Positions 38,150 to 47,478 of a stretch of DNA of 64,000 nucleotides are shown here, piece after piece (position 1 is the first letter of the stretch; the number at the start of each line of letters is the position of its first letter). The notes under the pieces were generated by a model. It saw only the letters and a list, made by a program, of their open reading frames with translations, did no database searches and was not told the DNA's origin. The position numbers and the translations under genes are program-made. This stretch comes from Bog-473 sp963728845 (GTDB lineage: Bacteria; Actinomycetota; Acidimicrobiia; Acidimicrobiales; RAAP-2), in contig CAVSLS010000048.1 in assembly GCA_963728845.1 (NCBI GenBank), forward strand, positions 6,155 through 70,154, in the 5' to 3' direction.

Positions 38150-39199
38150 TCAGTCTCGCGCGTCGTCCTCGCGGCGATGCCCCACCGACAGCTGCTCCAG
38201 ATGCGAGCGGTCGATGAGATCGGCCTCGAACATGGCCACCCGGCAGGGCGTCACGGCGATGTTGCTCGACGTGCGGATGCCGCCCTCGAGGTGCGCCCGC
38301 TCCCCGAGCAGCGCGCCCGGTCCGTACTCGGCCAGGCGTTCCCCGCCGCGCTCGACACGGACGATCCCGTCGAGGATGAGGAGGACCTCGGTGCCGGGCG
38401 TCCCCTCCTCGAAGAGGACTGTCCCGGCGGGGAAGCGCTCGATGCGGCGCTTGCCGCCACCCTGCATCAGCTGGGCCGACAGGAATGTCTCCAAGGCCGT
38501 CTCGACGGCTGACACGAGCGCTTCGGAGTCCTCGTCTCCCCACGGGCTGTGCTTGCCGAACGACTTGCGGTACCAGTCCTTGAAGTCGGTCAGGCCCGAC
38601 TTGTGGGAGAGCCTGTTGTCGGCGCCGTAGACCCAGTGCCGCGGGAACCGGCTGGCGCCGATGAGCTCGTGCTCAGATCGTCCGTCCGCGTGCAGGGTGA
38701 GTGAGAGCGTCGTCCACACCAGGGGCGCCTGCCACTGCACGAAAGGCCGGCGACGCACCCGACGCGGCGCGGGGACTCCGGTGCGGCCGCCGCAGGTCTG
38801 GACGAAGCGCACCCATCCCTCTCCGCGCTCGGGCTCGCGCTGGATGTCGGGCAGCTGCACCGCCTGGAAGCGGTGCTTGACCGCACCAAGGTTGACCAGC
38901 GTCGTTCCCATCAGGCCGCAGCCCTCGTAGCCGCAGTCGACGATCCTTCCGTCATCGACCGTGATGAAGGCCCGCAGCTGGTTGGCAAACCGGAACCGGT
39001 CTTCGTCGCGCAGCTTCTCGACGTCCATGTCCTCGGTCGGTGGCGGCGGGTCGTAGTGCGTGATCCCCGAGTCGAAGGCCAGTCGCTGGGCACCAGCAAT
39101 CGCCTCGGTCGGGATCCACGACAGCGAGGTGACGAGCCCGGTGTGTCGGGTCAGCGGTTGTGTAGTCATGGATCCAGCGTCTACCGGCGGGTCCGACAT
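38150..39199 (-). CDS. Cyclic-nucleotide-binding domain protein with uncharacterised N-terminal domain
   Basis: Protein of 349 aa. Residues about 240-330 are a CRP-type cNMP-binding domain: ERFPAGTVLFEEGTPGTEVLLILDG, VRVERGGERLAEYGPGALLGERAHLEGGIRTSSNIAVT, where GERAHLEGGIRTS corresponds to the phosphate-binding cassette with its Glu and Arg. The 230 residues before it (TLSLTLHADGRSEHELIGASRFPRHWVYG is the best block) match no domain I recognise. There is no HTH after the cNMP domain, so it is not a CRP transcription factor. ATG 39199 or 39169 may be the start. It is divergent from the adenylate cyclase fusion with 102 bp between them. Confidence 0.85.
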   Translation of the reverse strand: MSDPPVDAGSMTTQPLTRHTGLVTSLSWIPTEAIAGAQRLAFDSGITHYDPPPPTEDMDVEKLRDEDRFRFANQLRAFITVDDGRIVDCGYEGCGLMGTTLVNLGAVKHRFQAVQLPDIQREPERGEGWVRFVQTCGGRTGVPAPRRVRRRPFVQWQAPLVWTTLSLTLHADGRSEHELIGASRFPRHWVYGADNRLSHKSGLTDFKDWYRKSFGKHSPWGDEDSEALVSAVETALETFLSAQLMQGGGKRRIERFPAGTVLFEEGTPGTEVLLILDGIVRVERGGERLAEYGPGALLGERAHLEGGIRTSSNIAVTPCRVAMFEADLIDRSHLEQLSVGHRREDDARD

Positions 39200-39301
39200 G
39201 GCGAGTGTGGTGACAGGTATCTGGAGGTGTGCCTACCACCACCGTTGCCGGGATGGTTCCCACCTGTTGCCGGGGCCCCGAGTGTGTGAGAACTACAACC
39301 A

Positions 39302-40666
39302 ATGGATGACGCAGCAGGTGCCGGTACGGGCACGATCTCGGTGCTCCTGGCCGACGACAATCTCATCGTCCGCGAGGGTGTCCGGGCACTCATAGAGCGG
39401 CACAAGGACCTCCGGATCGTCGGCGTCGCCTCCGACTACGACGAGGTGGTGGAGGGTGCCACCTCGCTCGCACCCCAGGTCCTGGTCACCGACATCCGGA
39501 TGCCTCCCGCCTTCAACCGGGAGGGGATCGATGCGGCCAAGGAGGTGCGCAAACGCCATCCGGGTACCGGCGTGGTGATCCTCTCCCAGTACGACGACCC
39601 AGAGTACGCCGTGTCACTGCTCGGCGAGGGTTCCGCGGGCTACGGGTATCTCTTGAAGGACCATATCGCGCAGGGCGATCAGCTCGTGGACGCCATACGC
39701 GCCGTGGCGACCGGCGGCAACGCACTCGACCCGGCCATCGTCGACGCTCTCGTCCGACCCGTGACGACGCACGGTGGCCTGTCACCCGAGGAAGAGGAAC
39801 TGCTCGGCATGGTGGCCGAGGGCAAACCCATAAAGGCGATCGCCGCCGCGAAGGGTCTCCCGCCCGAGGCGGTCGACGCTGCCGTCGAAGCGGTGTTCGT
39901 CAAGCTGGCGGAGGGAGTCTCGGCGGGAACGGAGGGCGCACTCCAACGGCTGCGTCTGCTGCACAAGGCGATTGTGGACCGGGAGGAGCAAGGTGAGACG
40001 CTCTCACGCCTTCTCCCCGGTGGGCTGGCGGAGAAGCTCCGCCGCGACGGGCGCCACATCGGCGAGACCGAACGGGTCATCGTGACGGTTCTCATGAGCG
40101 ACATCCGCTCGTACTCCACCATCGCCGAGCACGCGGACCCCAGCCAGCTGGCGGGACAGCTCAACGTGCACCGGGCCGCCATGAACGACGCGATCCTGGG
40201 GGAGAACGGCACCGTGATGCAGTTCGTGGGTGACGCCGTGATGGCGGTGTTCGGCGCTCCCTTCGAGCAGGAGGACCACGCCGACCGGGCCGTCGCGGCC
40301 GCGCTGGCCATGCACGAGAAGCAATCGGGCATCAATCGCCGATGGGAGGAGGAGGGCCTGCCATCCTTCGGACTGGGCCTGGGACTGTCAACCGGCGAGG
40401 CCGCCGCGGCCCTCTTGGGCTCGGAGGAGCGGTTGGAGTACACGCTGGTGGGAGACACCGTCAACATGTCGCAGCGCCTGCAGCAGCTGGCTGAGGCGGG
40501 CGAAACCGTGGTCTCCCAGGCGACGGTCGAAGTTTGGCGCTGTACCCGTCACACGGTGGCGTTGCCTCCCCAACTCGTCAAAGGACGCGAGACCCCCGTG
40601 ATCGCATACAAACTGGTAGAGGACGGATGCCCGCCCAGGGACCGCGTCACGAAAGAGAGAAGCTGA
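39302..40666 (+). CDS. Response regulator-adenylate/guanylate cyclase fusion
   Basis: A 454-aa fusion. Residues 10-135 are a NarL-type receiver (LLADDN, phospho-acceptor D64 in VTDIRMPP, LSQYDD, YLLKD). Residues about 155-235 look like a degenerate LuxR-type HTH turned linker (LSPEEEELLGMVAEGKPIKAIA). Residues 255-440 are a class III cyclase with metal Asp D267 (LMSDIRSYS) and D311 (FVGDAVMAVFGAP) and transition-state N388 and R392 (VGDTVNMSQRL). The usual adenine-selecting Lys is Q307, so nucleotide choice is open. Phosphorylation by the LuxR-class kinase two genes downstream is likely. Its stop is one base before the ABC ATPase. Confidence 0.92.
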   Translation: MDDAAGAGTGTISVLLADDNLIVREGVRALIERHKDLRIVGVASDYDEVVEGATSLAPQVLVTDIRMPPAFNREGIDAAKEVRKRHPGTGVVILSQYDDPEYAVSLLGEGSAGYGYLLKDHIAQGDQLVDAIRAVATGGNALDPAIVDALVRPVTTHGGLSPEEEELLGMVAEGKPIKAIAAAKGLPPEAVDAAVEAVFVKLAEGVSAGTEGALQRLRLLHKAIVDREEQGETLSRLLPGGLAEKLRRDGRHIGETERVIVTVLMSDIRSYSTIAEHADPSQLAGQLNVHRAAMNDAILGENGTVMQFVGDAVMAVFGAPFEQEDHADRAVAAALAMHEKQSGINRRWEEEGLPSFGLGLGLSTGEAAAALLGSEERLEYTLVGDTVNMSQRLQQLAEAGETVVSQATVEVWRCTRHTVALPPQLVKGRETPVIAYKLVEDGCPPRDRVTKERS

Positions 40667-40667
40667 C

Positions 40668-41372
40668 ATGGACGCCTTGATTGTGGAGAAAGTTCGCAAG
40701 ACGTTCGAGGCGGAGAACGCACCGGTGCGGGCCCTGCGCGGCGTGAACCTGATCGTTCCGTCCGGGGATTTCGTCGCACTGATGGGCCCCTCGGGATGTG
40801 GCAAGTCGACGCTCCTCAACCTGATCGCGGGCCTCGATGTGGCCGACGAGGGCACTATCAAGGTGGCGGAGGAGCTGGTGTCCGGCCGGACCGAGGATGA
40901 GTTGTCCCAGCTGCGCCGGCGCCATATCGGCATCGTCTTCCAATTCTTCAACCTCTTGGAGGGGATGACCGTCCTCGAGAACGTCGCGCTGCCAGCGGTG
41001 ATCGCCGGCTCGAAACGGAAGACGGCAGAGAGCCGGGCCCGCGATCTTCTCGATCTTCTCGGGATCGGTGACAAGGCGGGGACGGTGCCGGGCATGCTCT
41101 CGGGTGGCCAAAGACAGCGGCTCGCGATCGCGCGCGCGCTGGCCAACGAGCCGACATTGCTGCTGGCTGACGAGCCGACCGGTGCGCTGGACTCGGAGGG
41201 CGGCATGGAGGTCATTGAGCTTCTCAGCCGGCTCCATGCCGGTGGACAGACGATTGTGCTCGTCACCCACGACGCCGGGGTTGCGTCGGCAGCCGACCGG
41301 ATCGTGCGCATGCGCGACGGAAGGGTCGCCGTGGACGAAGACCTCGACGTGCCTGTGGTCGTCCAGTCCTAG
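40668..41372 (+). CDS. MacB/LolD-type ABC transporter ATP-binding protein
   Basis: ATPase of 234 aa. Walker A is GPSGCGKST (residues 40-48), the Q-loop lies in IVFQFFNLLEGMTVLENV (typical of the LolD/MacB/FtsE class), the signature is LSGGQRQRLAIARAL, Walker B is LLLADEPTGALD, and the H-switch is VTHD. This class drives mechanotransmission with FtsX-type permeases rather than transmembrane import. Two such permeases lie at 33336-35836 and 44843-47438, and no other ATPase is in the region. It is directly downstream of the cyclase and 14 bp before the kinase gene. Confidence 0.95.
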   Translation: MDALIVEKVRKTFEAENAPVRALRGVNLIVPSGDFVALMGPSGCGKSTLLNLIAGLDVADEGTIKVAEELVSGRTEDELSQLRRRHIGIVFQFFNLLEGMTVLENVALPAVIAGSKRKTAESRARDLLDLLGIGDKAGTVPGMLSGGQRQRLAIARALANEPTLLLADEPTGALDSEGGMEVIELLSRLHAGGQTIVLVTHDAGVASAADRIVRMRDGRVAVDEDLDVPVVVQS

Positions 41373-41386
41373 CGAGGACGGAGTCT

Positions 41387-43546
41387 GTGACGGTCGGCGG
41401 TGAGGTGAAGCTCGAGGTGGGCGACCGGCCCGCGGTGGCCGCATCGGCCACCCCGTCGGTGCTGTTCGGCTCGTTCCGCCTGCTCCAGATCCTCATCCTG
41501 GGGCTCACGGTCGCCGGCGTCGTCGTCGGTCTGCGCATCCCAGTCCCTGGGGGGATCGCTCCGGTCACCGCAGTGGCGTTCGGCCTGACCATCGCTTGGG
41601 GGATGGTCGGATTCGTGGACACCCGGGCCCGGGAACGAACGGGGTCGAAGGTGTCCCCGTTCCATCTCCTGGCGGGTCTCGACGCGCTCGTGGCGACGCT
41701 GGCACTCAGCGCGGGCCGTAAAGCGGACACGGGCCATGCGCCCGGCAGCGCCCGCGACATCGCAACCATGGCCGCGATCGTCGTGACGGCGATCTCACTC
41801 CACTTCCTGCTGGCTTTGCCGGACGGACGCCTCCACGATTCGTTGCGGCGCGGCACCGCGGTCACGGCCTACGTCGCAGCGGTGGCGGTTGGCATCGTGC
41901 TCATCGTGGAGCATCAGCCCTTCACCATCGTGGACGGAGCCATCAGTTGGGCCATCGCCGGCCTCCTGGCAATCGCGCCGATGCGAGCGCGCTACATCGG
42001 GTCGATCGGCTACCACCGCGAACGGCTGGAGTGGTTCGGGATCGGGGTGTGCCTGGCGGGCACGGTGGCGTTGATGGCGACCGTGCTGCACCTCCTGGTG
42101 GGCTGGCCCGGTCCACTGGGCGCGGTCGCGGCCGGGGCGACGGTGCTCGTCCCCCTGGGCTTCTTGGCCGGGGAGAACAAGACGCTGGGGCCGCATGCGA
42201 GCCGGGGACTCGTCCAGGTCCTGGCGGTGTTCGGGTTTGTCGTCGTGGTCTCGGCCATCTACCTCGTCGTCGTCCTAGGCCTCGGGCACGCCCCCAAGAC
42301 CACCGGTGACAAGGAGGTCTTGGCGCTGTCCATGATCGCCTCGGGCGTGGCCGCCGCCATCTTCGTACCGGTGCGCGAGCGTTTTCTCGGATCGGCGACG
42401 CGTTTCGTGTACGGCTCTCGGGAGGCACCGGACGAGGTTCTCCGGACGTTCGGGAGCAGGCTGACCCGCGCCATTCCGATGGACGAGTTGCTCCTCCAAC
42501 TCGCGGAGTCCCTCCGCAAGACCATGAGCCTGACCACGGCCGAGGTCTTCACCGGGACGGGCGAAGTCCTCGATCGCACTGCGTCCGTTCCTGATCTGGG
42601 CCATCGGTCGATCGTCGTCACCCCACGGGAGCGCCCGGTCGTCACCCGAGCCGGGGTGTCGGGGACCGCCTGGGCGTCCATCTGGCTGCCCGCTCTCCTC
42701 GAGGGTCGGGAGAAGGAGCAGATCCGCGTCGCCCCGGTCAGCCACGCTGGTGAACTGTTGGGGCTGATCGTCGTCGAACGGTCGTCGATGGCGAGCACGT
42801 TCTCAGAGGACGACGACCGGGTGCTCGCCGACCTGGCGCGCCAAGTAGGGCTCGCCCTGCACAATTCCCAGCTCGACACAGCCCTGCAGACAACGCTGGA
42901 CGAGGTGCGCAAGCAGGCGGACGCGTTGCGTGAGTCCCGGGCCAGGGTCGTCGCGAGCGGGGATGCCGAACGGCGCCGAGTCGAGCGCAACCTCCACGAC
43001 GGCGCACAGCAGCACTTGGTCGCGCTGGCTGTGAACCTCCGGTTGACCAAGGACATCATCGTCGACGATCAGGAGGCCGGCCTCGAGATGCTGGACCAGC
43101 TGGCCGGAGAGGTCCAGGAGACCATTCAAGAGCTGCGTGAGCTCGCACACGGGATCTACCCTCCGTTGCTCGTCGACAGCGGGCTGGTCGAGGCGTTGCG
43201 CGCCGCGGGAAGCCGGAACCCCCTCCCGGTCACGATCATGGCTGACGGAATCGGCCGGTATCCGTCGGAGACGGAGGCGGCGGTCTACTTCTGTTGCCTC
43301 GAGGCGTTGCAGAACGCGGCGAAGCACGCGCCGGACGCGCACATCGAGGTCCGGCTGTGGGAGGACTCCGGTGGCTTGCTCTTCACGGTGTCCGACGACG
43401 GACCGGGGTTCGACCCCGAGAAGGCACAGCGGGGCCATGGCTACGTCAACATGACCGACCGGTTGGGTGCCATCGGCGGAACGGTGCGCTGGGAATCAGA
43501 AATCGGGAAGGGATCGCAGGTGCGCGGCTCGGTCCCTCTCGTGTGA
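41387..43546 (+). CDS. LuxR-class (HisKA_3) sensor histidine kinase with GAF domain
   Basis: Membrane sensor kinase of 719 aa. Several helices span residues 25-320 (LQILILGLTVAGVVVGLRI and on), a GAF-like domain lies at about 365-500 (MDELLLQLAESLRK, ELLGLIVVERSSMASTFSEDD), and the HisKA_3 H-box is ERRRVERNLHDGAQQHLVAL with H537. The ATPase domain shows YFCCLEALQNAAKHA, SDDGPGFDP and GHGYVNMTDRLGAIGG. It would phosphorylate NarL-type receivers: candidates are the cyclase fusion upstream and the two regulators at 43552 and 44014. GTG 41387 follows a purine-rich site 14 bp after the ATPase gene. Confidence 0.93.
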   Translation: MTVGGEVKLEVGDRPAVAASATPSVLFGSFRLLQILILGLTVAGVVVGLRIPVPGGIAPVTAVAFGLTIAWGMVGFVDTRARERTGSKVSPFHLLAGLDALVATLALSAGRKADTGHAPGSARDIATMAAIVVTAISLHFLLALPDGRLHDSLRRGTAVTAYVAAVAVGIVLIVEHQPFTIVDGAISWAIAGLLAIAPMRARYIGSIGYHRERLEWFGIGVCLAGTVALMATVLHLLVGWPGPLGAVAAGATVLVPLGFLAGENKTLGPHASRGLVQVLAVFGFVVVVSAIYLVVVLGLGHAPKTTGDKEVLALSMIASGVAAAIFVPVRERFLGSATRFVYGSREAPDEVLRTFGSRLTRAIPMDELLLQLAESLRKTMSLTTAEVFTGTGEVLDRTASVPDLGHRSIVVTPRERPVVTRAGVSGTAWASIWLPALLEGREKEQIRVAPVSHAGELLGLIVVERSSMASTFSEDDDRVLADLARQVGLALHNSQLDTALQTTLDEVRKQADALRESRARVVASGDAERRRVERNLHDGAQQHLVALAVNLRLTKDIIVDDQEAGLEMLDQLAGEVQETIQELRELAHGIYPPLLVDSGLVEALRAAGSRNPLPVTIMADGIGRYPSETEAAVYFCCLEALQNAAKHAPDAHIEVRLWEDSGGLLFTVSDDGPGFDPEKAQRGHGYVNMTDRLGAIGGTVRWESEIGKGSQVRGSVPLV

Positions 43547-43551
43547 GGGAG

Positions 43552-43944
43552 TCAGGCAGAAATGAACTCCTGCGCGTCGCGCTCCTCCCAGAGCCGGCGC
43601 AGGGTGTCCGCACCGAGGTGCTCCTTGTTGAGGTAGGCGCGCGCACCGCTCGTCGCCACCTCGGGCGGGAGGTCGCCGGCGTCGTAGGTCGAGCACAGGA
43701 TCACGACGACTTCGGGGTGTCGCGACACCATCGTCCGGGTCGCCTCGATCCCGTTCATCTCGGGCATGTTGATGTCCATCAGGACCAGGGCGGGGTTGAG
43801 CTCCTCCTCGAGGGACACCGCCTCGCTCCCGTTGGCGGCCTCGCCCACCAATTCGAACTCCGTGGACCGTTTGAGCACGGCTTTCATGGCCGCCCGGAAC
43901 GGTGCCTGGTCATCGACGATGAGGACGGGGAGCCTCTCGCTCAT
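43552..43944 (-). CDS. Stand-alone receiver (NarL-type) response regulator
   Basis: Receiver-only protein of 130 aa. VLIVDDQAPFRAAMKAVL provides the acidic pair, VLMDINMPEMNG the phospho-acceptor, STYD the switch Thr and YLNKEHL the Lys. It lacks a DNA-binding domain, so it may act as a phosphate sink or a protein-interaction switch. ATG 43944 is chosen by domain position. It is convergent with the kinase gene, six bases away. Confidence 0.88.
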   Translation of the reverse strand: MSERLPVLIVDDQAPFRAAMKAVLKRSTEFELVGEAANGSEAVSLEEELNPALVLMDINMPEMNGIEATRTMVSRHPEVVVILCSTYDAGDLPPEVATSGARAYLNKEHLGADTLRRLWEERDAQEFISA

Positions 43945-44013
43945 CTGGCCATTCTCGCACGAGGACCGCAATACTGACCGGGGTGGTGCCACGCACGAAG
44001 GGTGGTGGTGGTG

Positions 44014-44688
44014 TCACCCTCCCCCCGGGTCGCTCAGGTAGACCAGCACGGCCTTGACCCTCCGGTTGACGTCGCGCTCCTCGGTCAGGCCGAGCTTGGA
44101 GAAGATGGAGTTGGTGTGCTTCTCCACCGCCCGCTCGGAGACCTTCAGGCAGGCTGCGATGGCCGCGTTGCTCTTGCCCTTGGCCATCTCGCCCAGGATC
44201 TCGGATTCTCTCGGCGTGAGCCAGGACAAGTCCGATTTCCGCCGCGCCGACTTGGCCTCAATCAGCTCGTCCACGATCTGCGGGTCGATCATGGAGCCCG
44301 CCTGGGCGACCGTTCGGATGGCCTGGGCCAACTCGTCGGGCCCCGCCACCTGCTCCTTCAGCAGGTAGGCCCGACCGGCGGACCCAGTCTCGAGGAGCGC
44401 CAGCGCATACGACGGCGTCTTGTACTGGCTCAGCACCACAACGCCCACCTCGGGCTTGTTCTCCCTCAGCCACGACGCAGCCTGGATCCCTTCGTCCGTA
44501 CCGGTCGGAGGCATCCGGATGTCCGTGACTACCACCTCGGGCGATTCCTTCTCGATTAGATCCAAGAGCTGCGGCAGGTCGGCCGCCCGCCCCACCAGGT
44601 CGAAGTCGGGCTCGCCGTCGATAATGCGCGAGATGCCCTCCCGGAGGAGGGCATTGTCCTCCGCCAATACCACCTTGATGCTCGCCAT
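44014..44688 (-). CDS. NarL/FixJ-family response regulator
   Basis: DNA-binding regulator of 224 aa. Receiver: IKVVLAEDNALLREGI, VVTDIRMPPTG with the phospho-acceptor Asp, VLSQYKT and YLLKEQV. LuxR-type HTH: LTPRESEILGEMAKGKSNAAIAACLKVSERAVEKHTNSIFSKLGL, all canonical. Its receiver is similar to that of the cyclase fusion (DIRMPP, LSQY, YLLK), implying they share the same kinase. ATG 44688 with AGG upstream. It is divergent from the second permease; the 154 bp between them are a plausible operator region. Confidence 0.92.
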   Translation of the reverse strand: MASIKVVLAEDNALLREGISRIIDGEPDFDLVGRAADLPQLLDLIEKESPEVVVTDIRMPPTGTDEGIQAASWLRENKPEVGVVVLSQYKTPSYALALLETGSAGRAYLLKEQVAGPDELAQAIRTVAQAGSMIDPQIVDELIEAKSARRKSDLSWLTPRESEILGEMAKGKSNAAIAACLKVSERAVEKHTNSIFSKLGLTEERDVNRRVKAVLVYLSDPGGG

Positions 44689-44842
44689 GCGTTGCCTACG
44701 GTAGCGCGGCGACCCGATGGGGCCTGGTGGAGCCGTCGACGACCAGGGTGCTGGCACCACCCGCAGGCACTGGCTGGCACCCTTGGTGAACACCGGCCCG
44801 TTGGCGACACTGCATACCGGTGGAGCAGACCGTCGCGAGAGA

Positions 44843-47438
44843 ATGCGGGCCGTGATCGAACAAGGGTTCGCCGTGGCCACGTATCGGATCCGCGCCACCT
44901 TCCGTCGCCGGTGGGCGGGCTACCTCTCGCTGGTCGTGCTGGTCGGCTTGGTGGGAGGCCTCGGCCTCGGCAGCCTCGCCGCGGCGCGGCGCACGCAATC
45001 GTCCTTCTCGACGTTCCTCGCCGGGACCAATCCGTCGGATCTGCTGGTGTCGGTCTACAGCGGGAACGTGTCGGGCTCGGGCAACCCCGACTACAGCCCA
45101 CATCTCACGCAAGCCATCGCCCGGCTTCCGGGCGTCCTCCATGTCGCGCCCGGGCTCGAAGTGACGGGCGCGCCGCTCACCGCCGACGGTTCACCGAGGA
45201 TCAGGGTCACCGGGCTGGCGTATCCCGTGGCCAGTCTCAACGGCCTCTTCTTCACCCAGGACCGCATGGCGGTGAACCAGGGACGCCTGGCGTCGCCGCG
45301 GCGACCCGACGAGATCATGATGGCGCCGGCGGTGGCCAAGCTCCTGCACCTCCACGTTGGCCAGGTGATCCCTTTCGGGTTCTACTCGGACGCGCAGCAG
45401 AGCCTGTCGGGCTTCGGCACGAAGGCGGTGCCTCCCGCCGTGCGCGTGAACATGAGGCTCGTCGGACTGGCGTCGCTGAACTCGGAAATCGTGGAGGACG
45501 ACGTCGACGTCCTTCCGACCTTCCTCCCCCTCACGCCCGCGTTCACCACGGAGCTCCTGGCGCACAAGGGTGAGTCGTTCACCGGGGCCCTGACGTTCGG
45601 CATCCGGGTCAGAGGTGGGGCCGCCGCGGTGCCGGCGGTCGAGCGCGAGGTCGCGCATCTGATCCCGCCCGGCTTGATCTCCAGCGACCACCTGCTGGCG
45701 CCGGTCGTGGACAAGGCCGATCGCTCGCTCAAGCCGATCTCCATCGCCCTCGGGGTGTTCGGGGGTGTGGCCCTCCTGGCTGCGCTTCTCATCGCGGCAC
45801 AGTTGATCGCCCGCAGGCTCCGTGCGGAGGCCGATGACGTCATGGTCTTGCGGGCGCTGGGTGCAGCGCCGACGGACACGATGCTCGACGGTCTGATCGG
45901 CATCGGGGGCGCGATCCTTCTCGGAACGCTGCTGGCCGGCGCGCTCGCGGTGGCGCTTGTCACCGCTCGCGCCCCTCGGACCCGTGCGTTCGGTCTACCC
46001 CGCCCGCGGCATCTCGTTCGACTGGACGGTGCTGGGTTTCGGCATGCTGATCATGGTGGTGCTTCTGGGCGTGGTGGCCGTCCTGCTGGCCTACGCGGCA
46101 GCTCCGCACCGCGTCGCGCTGCGGCCCCGTCTCCGATCGACAACGGGCGCGCAGGTGGTGGCCGCGTTGGCCCGGGCCGGGTTGTCCGCCCCCGGGGTGG
46201 TCGGAGTGCGCATGGCCCTGCAGCCGGGTGAGGGCCGAGCCGCCGTGCCCGTCCGCTCCATGCTCCTCGGATCGTCCCTGGCCGTCGCCCTCGTCGTGAC
46301 GACGCTGACCTTCGGGAACAGCCTGCAGACCCTGGTCTCCAACCCCCTCGCTGTACGGGTGGAACTGGACCTACATCCTCAACCCGGTGGGAGCGGGCGG
46401 GGGCAATGTCCCGCACGGTTGCCTTCTCGATGCTCAAGCGCGACAAGGACGTGGCGGCCTACGCGGGGATGTCCTACAACGACATGGAGATGGACGGCCA
46501 GGAAGTGCCCTTCCTCATCGCGAACGAGGACGCCGCCGTCGACGCCACCCATCCTCAGCGGCCACGGCATCGACGGTGCGCATCAGGTCGTCCTCGGCGC
46601 GGCGACGATGGCCCAGCTCCACAAGCGCCTTGGCCAGTACATCACCGTCACCTACGGAGCGCCGGCGAACGCTCCGATCTACCTGCCACCCACCCGGCTC
46701 CTCATCGTCGGCACCGCGACGTTCCCCGCCATCGGCTTCGCCAGTACCGTCTCGGACCACACCTCAATGGGATCCGGCGCCCTCATGGCCTTCCAGATGC
46801 TGCCGAAGGCGTTCGCGGCGGCGTTCAACAGCGGCCCGAGTCCGGCACTGGACGGGCCGAACCTCGCGCTGGTCCGCATGCGGCCTGGCCTGCCCGCGAC
46901 GGTGGCGCTCGCCAACCTCCAGCGCATCGTCGTCGCGTCGGACCGGGTCTATGCCTCCGCGGAGGGCGGTTCCGGTGGCAACGGCATCGTCGTGCAGGGC
47001 GTCCAGCGCCCGGCCGAGATCGTGAACTACAAGACGATCGGCCTCACGCCCACGCTCTTGGTGTCGGGACTCGCCCTGGGTGCCGTCGTGGCGTTGGCGC
47101 TCACGCTGATCGCATCGGTCCGGCAGCGACGGCGTGATCTTGCACTGTTGAAGACCATCGGGTTCGTCCGCCGGCAGCTGGCCGCTGCCGTGGCCTGGCA
47201 GGCGACGGTCGCCGCGGTGGTGGGGATCGTGGTCGGAATCCCGCTCGGGGTCATCGCGGGCCGGTGGTTGTGGGACCTCTTCGCGGATCAGATCTACGCC
47301 GTGCCATACCCGACGGTGTCCGTAGGGTCGATCTTCCTCGTTGCGCTCGGCACTCTCGTGCTCGCAAACGTCGTCGCGGCCGTACCCGCCCGGACGGCGG
47401 CACGCACGCCGACGGCCCTGATGTTGCGGGAGGAGTGA
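44843..47438 (+). CDS. FtsX/MacB-type ABC transporter permease, paralogue 2 (frameshifted)
   Basis: Permease of about 860 aa. ATG 44843 starts RAVIEQGFAVATYRIRATFRRRW. First helix YLSLVVLVGLVGGLGLG, an extracytoplasmic domain (FLAGTNPSDLLVSVYSG; TGLAYPVASLNGLFF), helices around VFGGVALLAALLIAAQLIA with VMVLRALGAAPTDTML, then SPLAPLGPVR, helix SLAVALVVTTLTFGNSLQTLV, a second extracytoplasmic domain (ILSGHGIDGAHQVVLGAATM), and final helices with RRRDLALLKTIGFVRRQLAAAVAWQ to ARTPTALMLREE. Frame changes near 45962, 46350 and 46555. Paralogous to the permease at 33336. It likely partners the single MacB-type ATPase. Confidence 0.87.
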
Positions 47439-47478
47439 ACCGGGCGCAGTCATCCTGCTGGTGCGGGAGAGCGCGGAA

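Noticed and set aside
39200..39301. A CRP-type TGTGA-N6-TCACA site between the cNMP protein and cyclase fusion genes
   Set aside because: Only half-site-like TGTG and GTGA words are present; no convincing palindrome was found.
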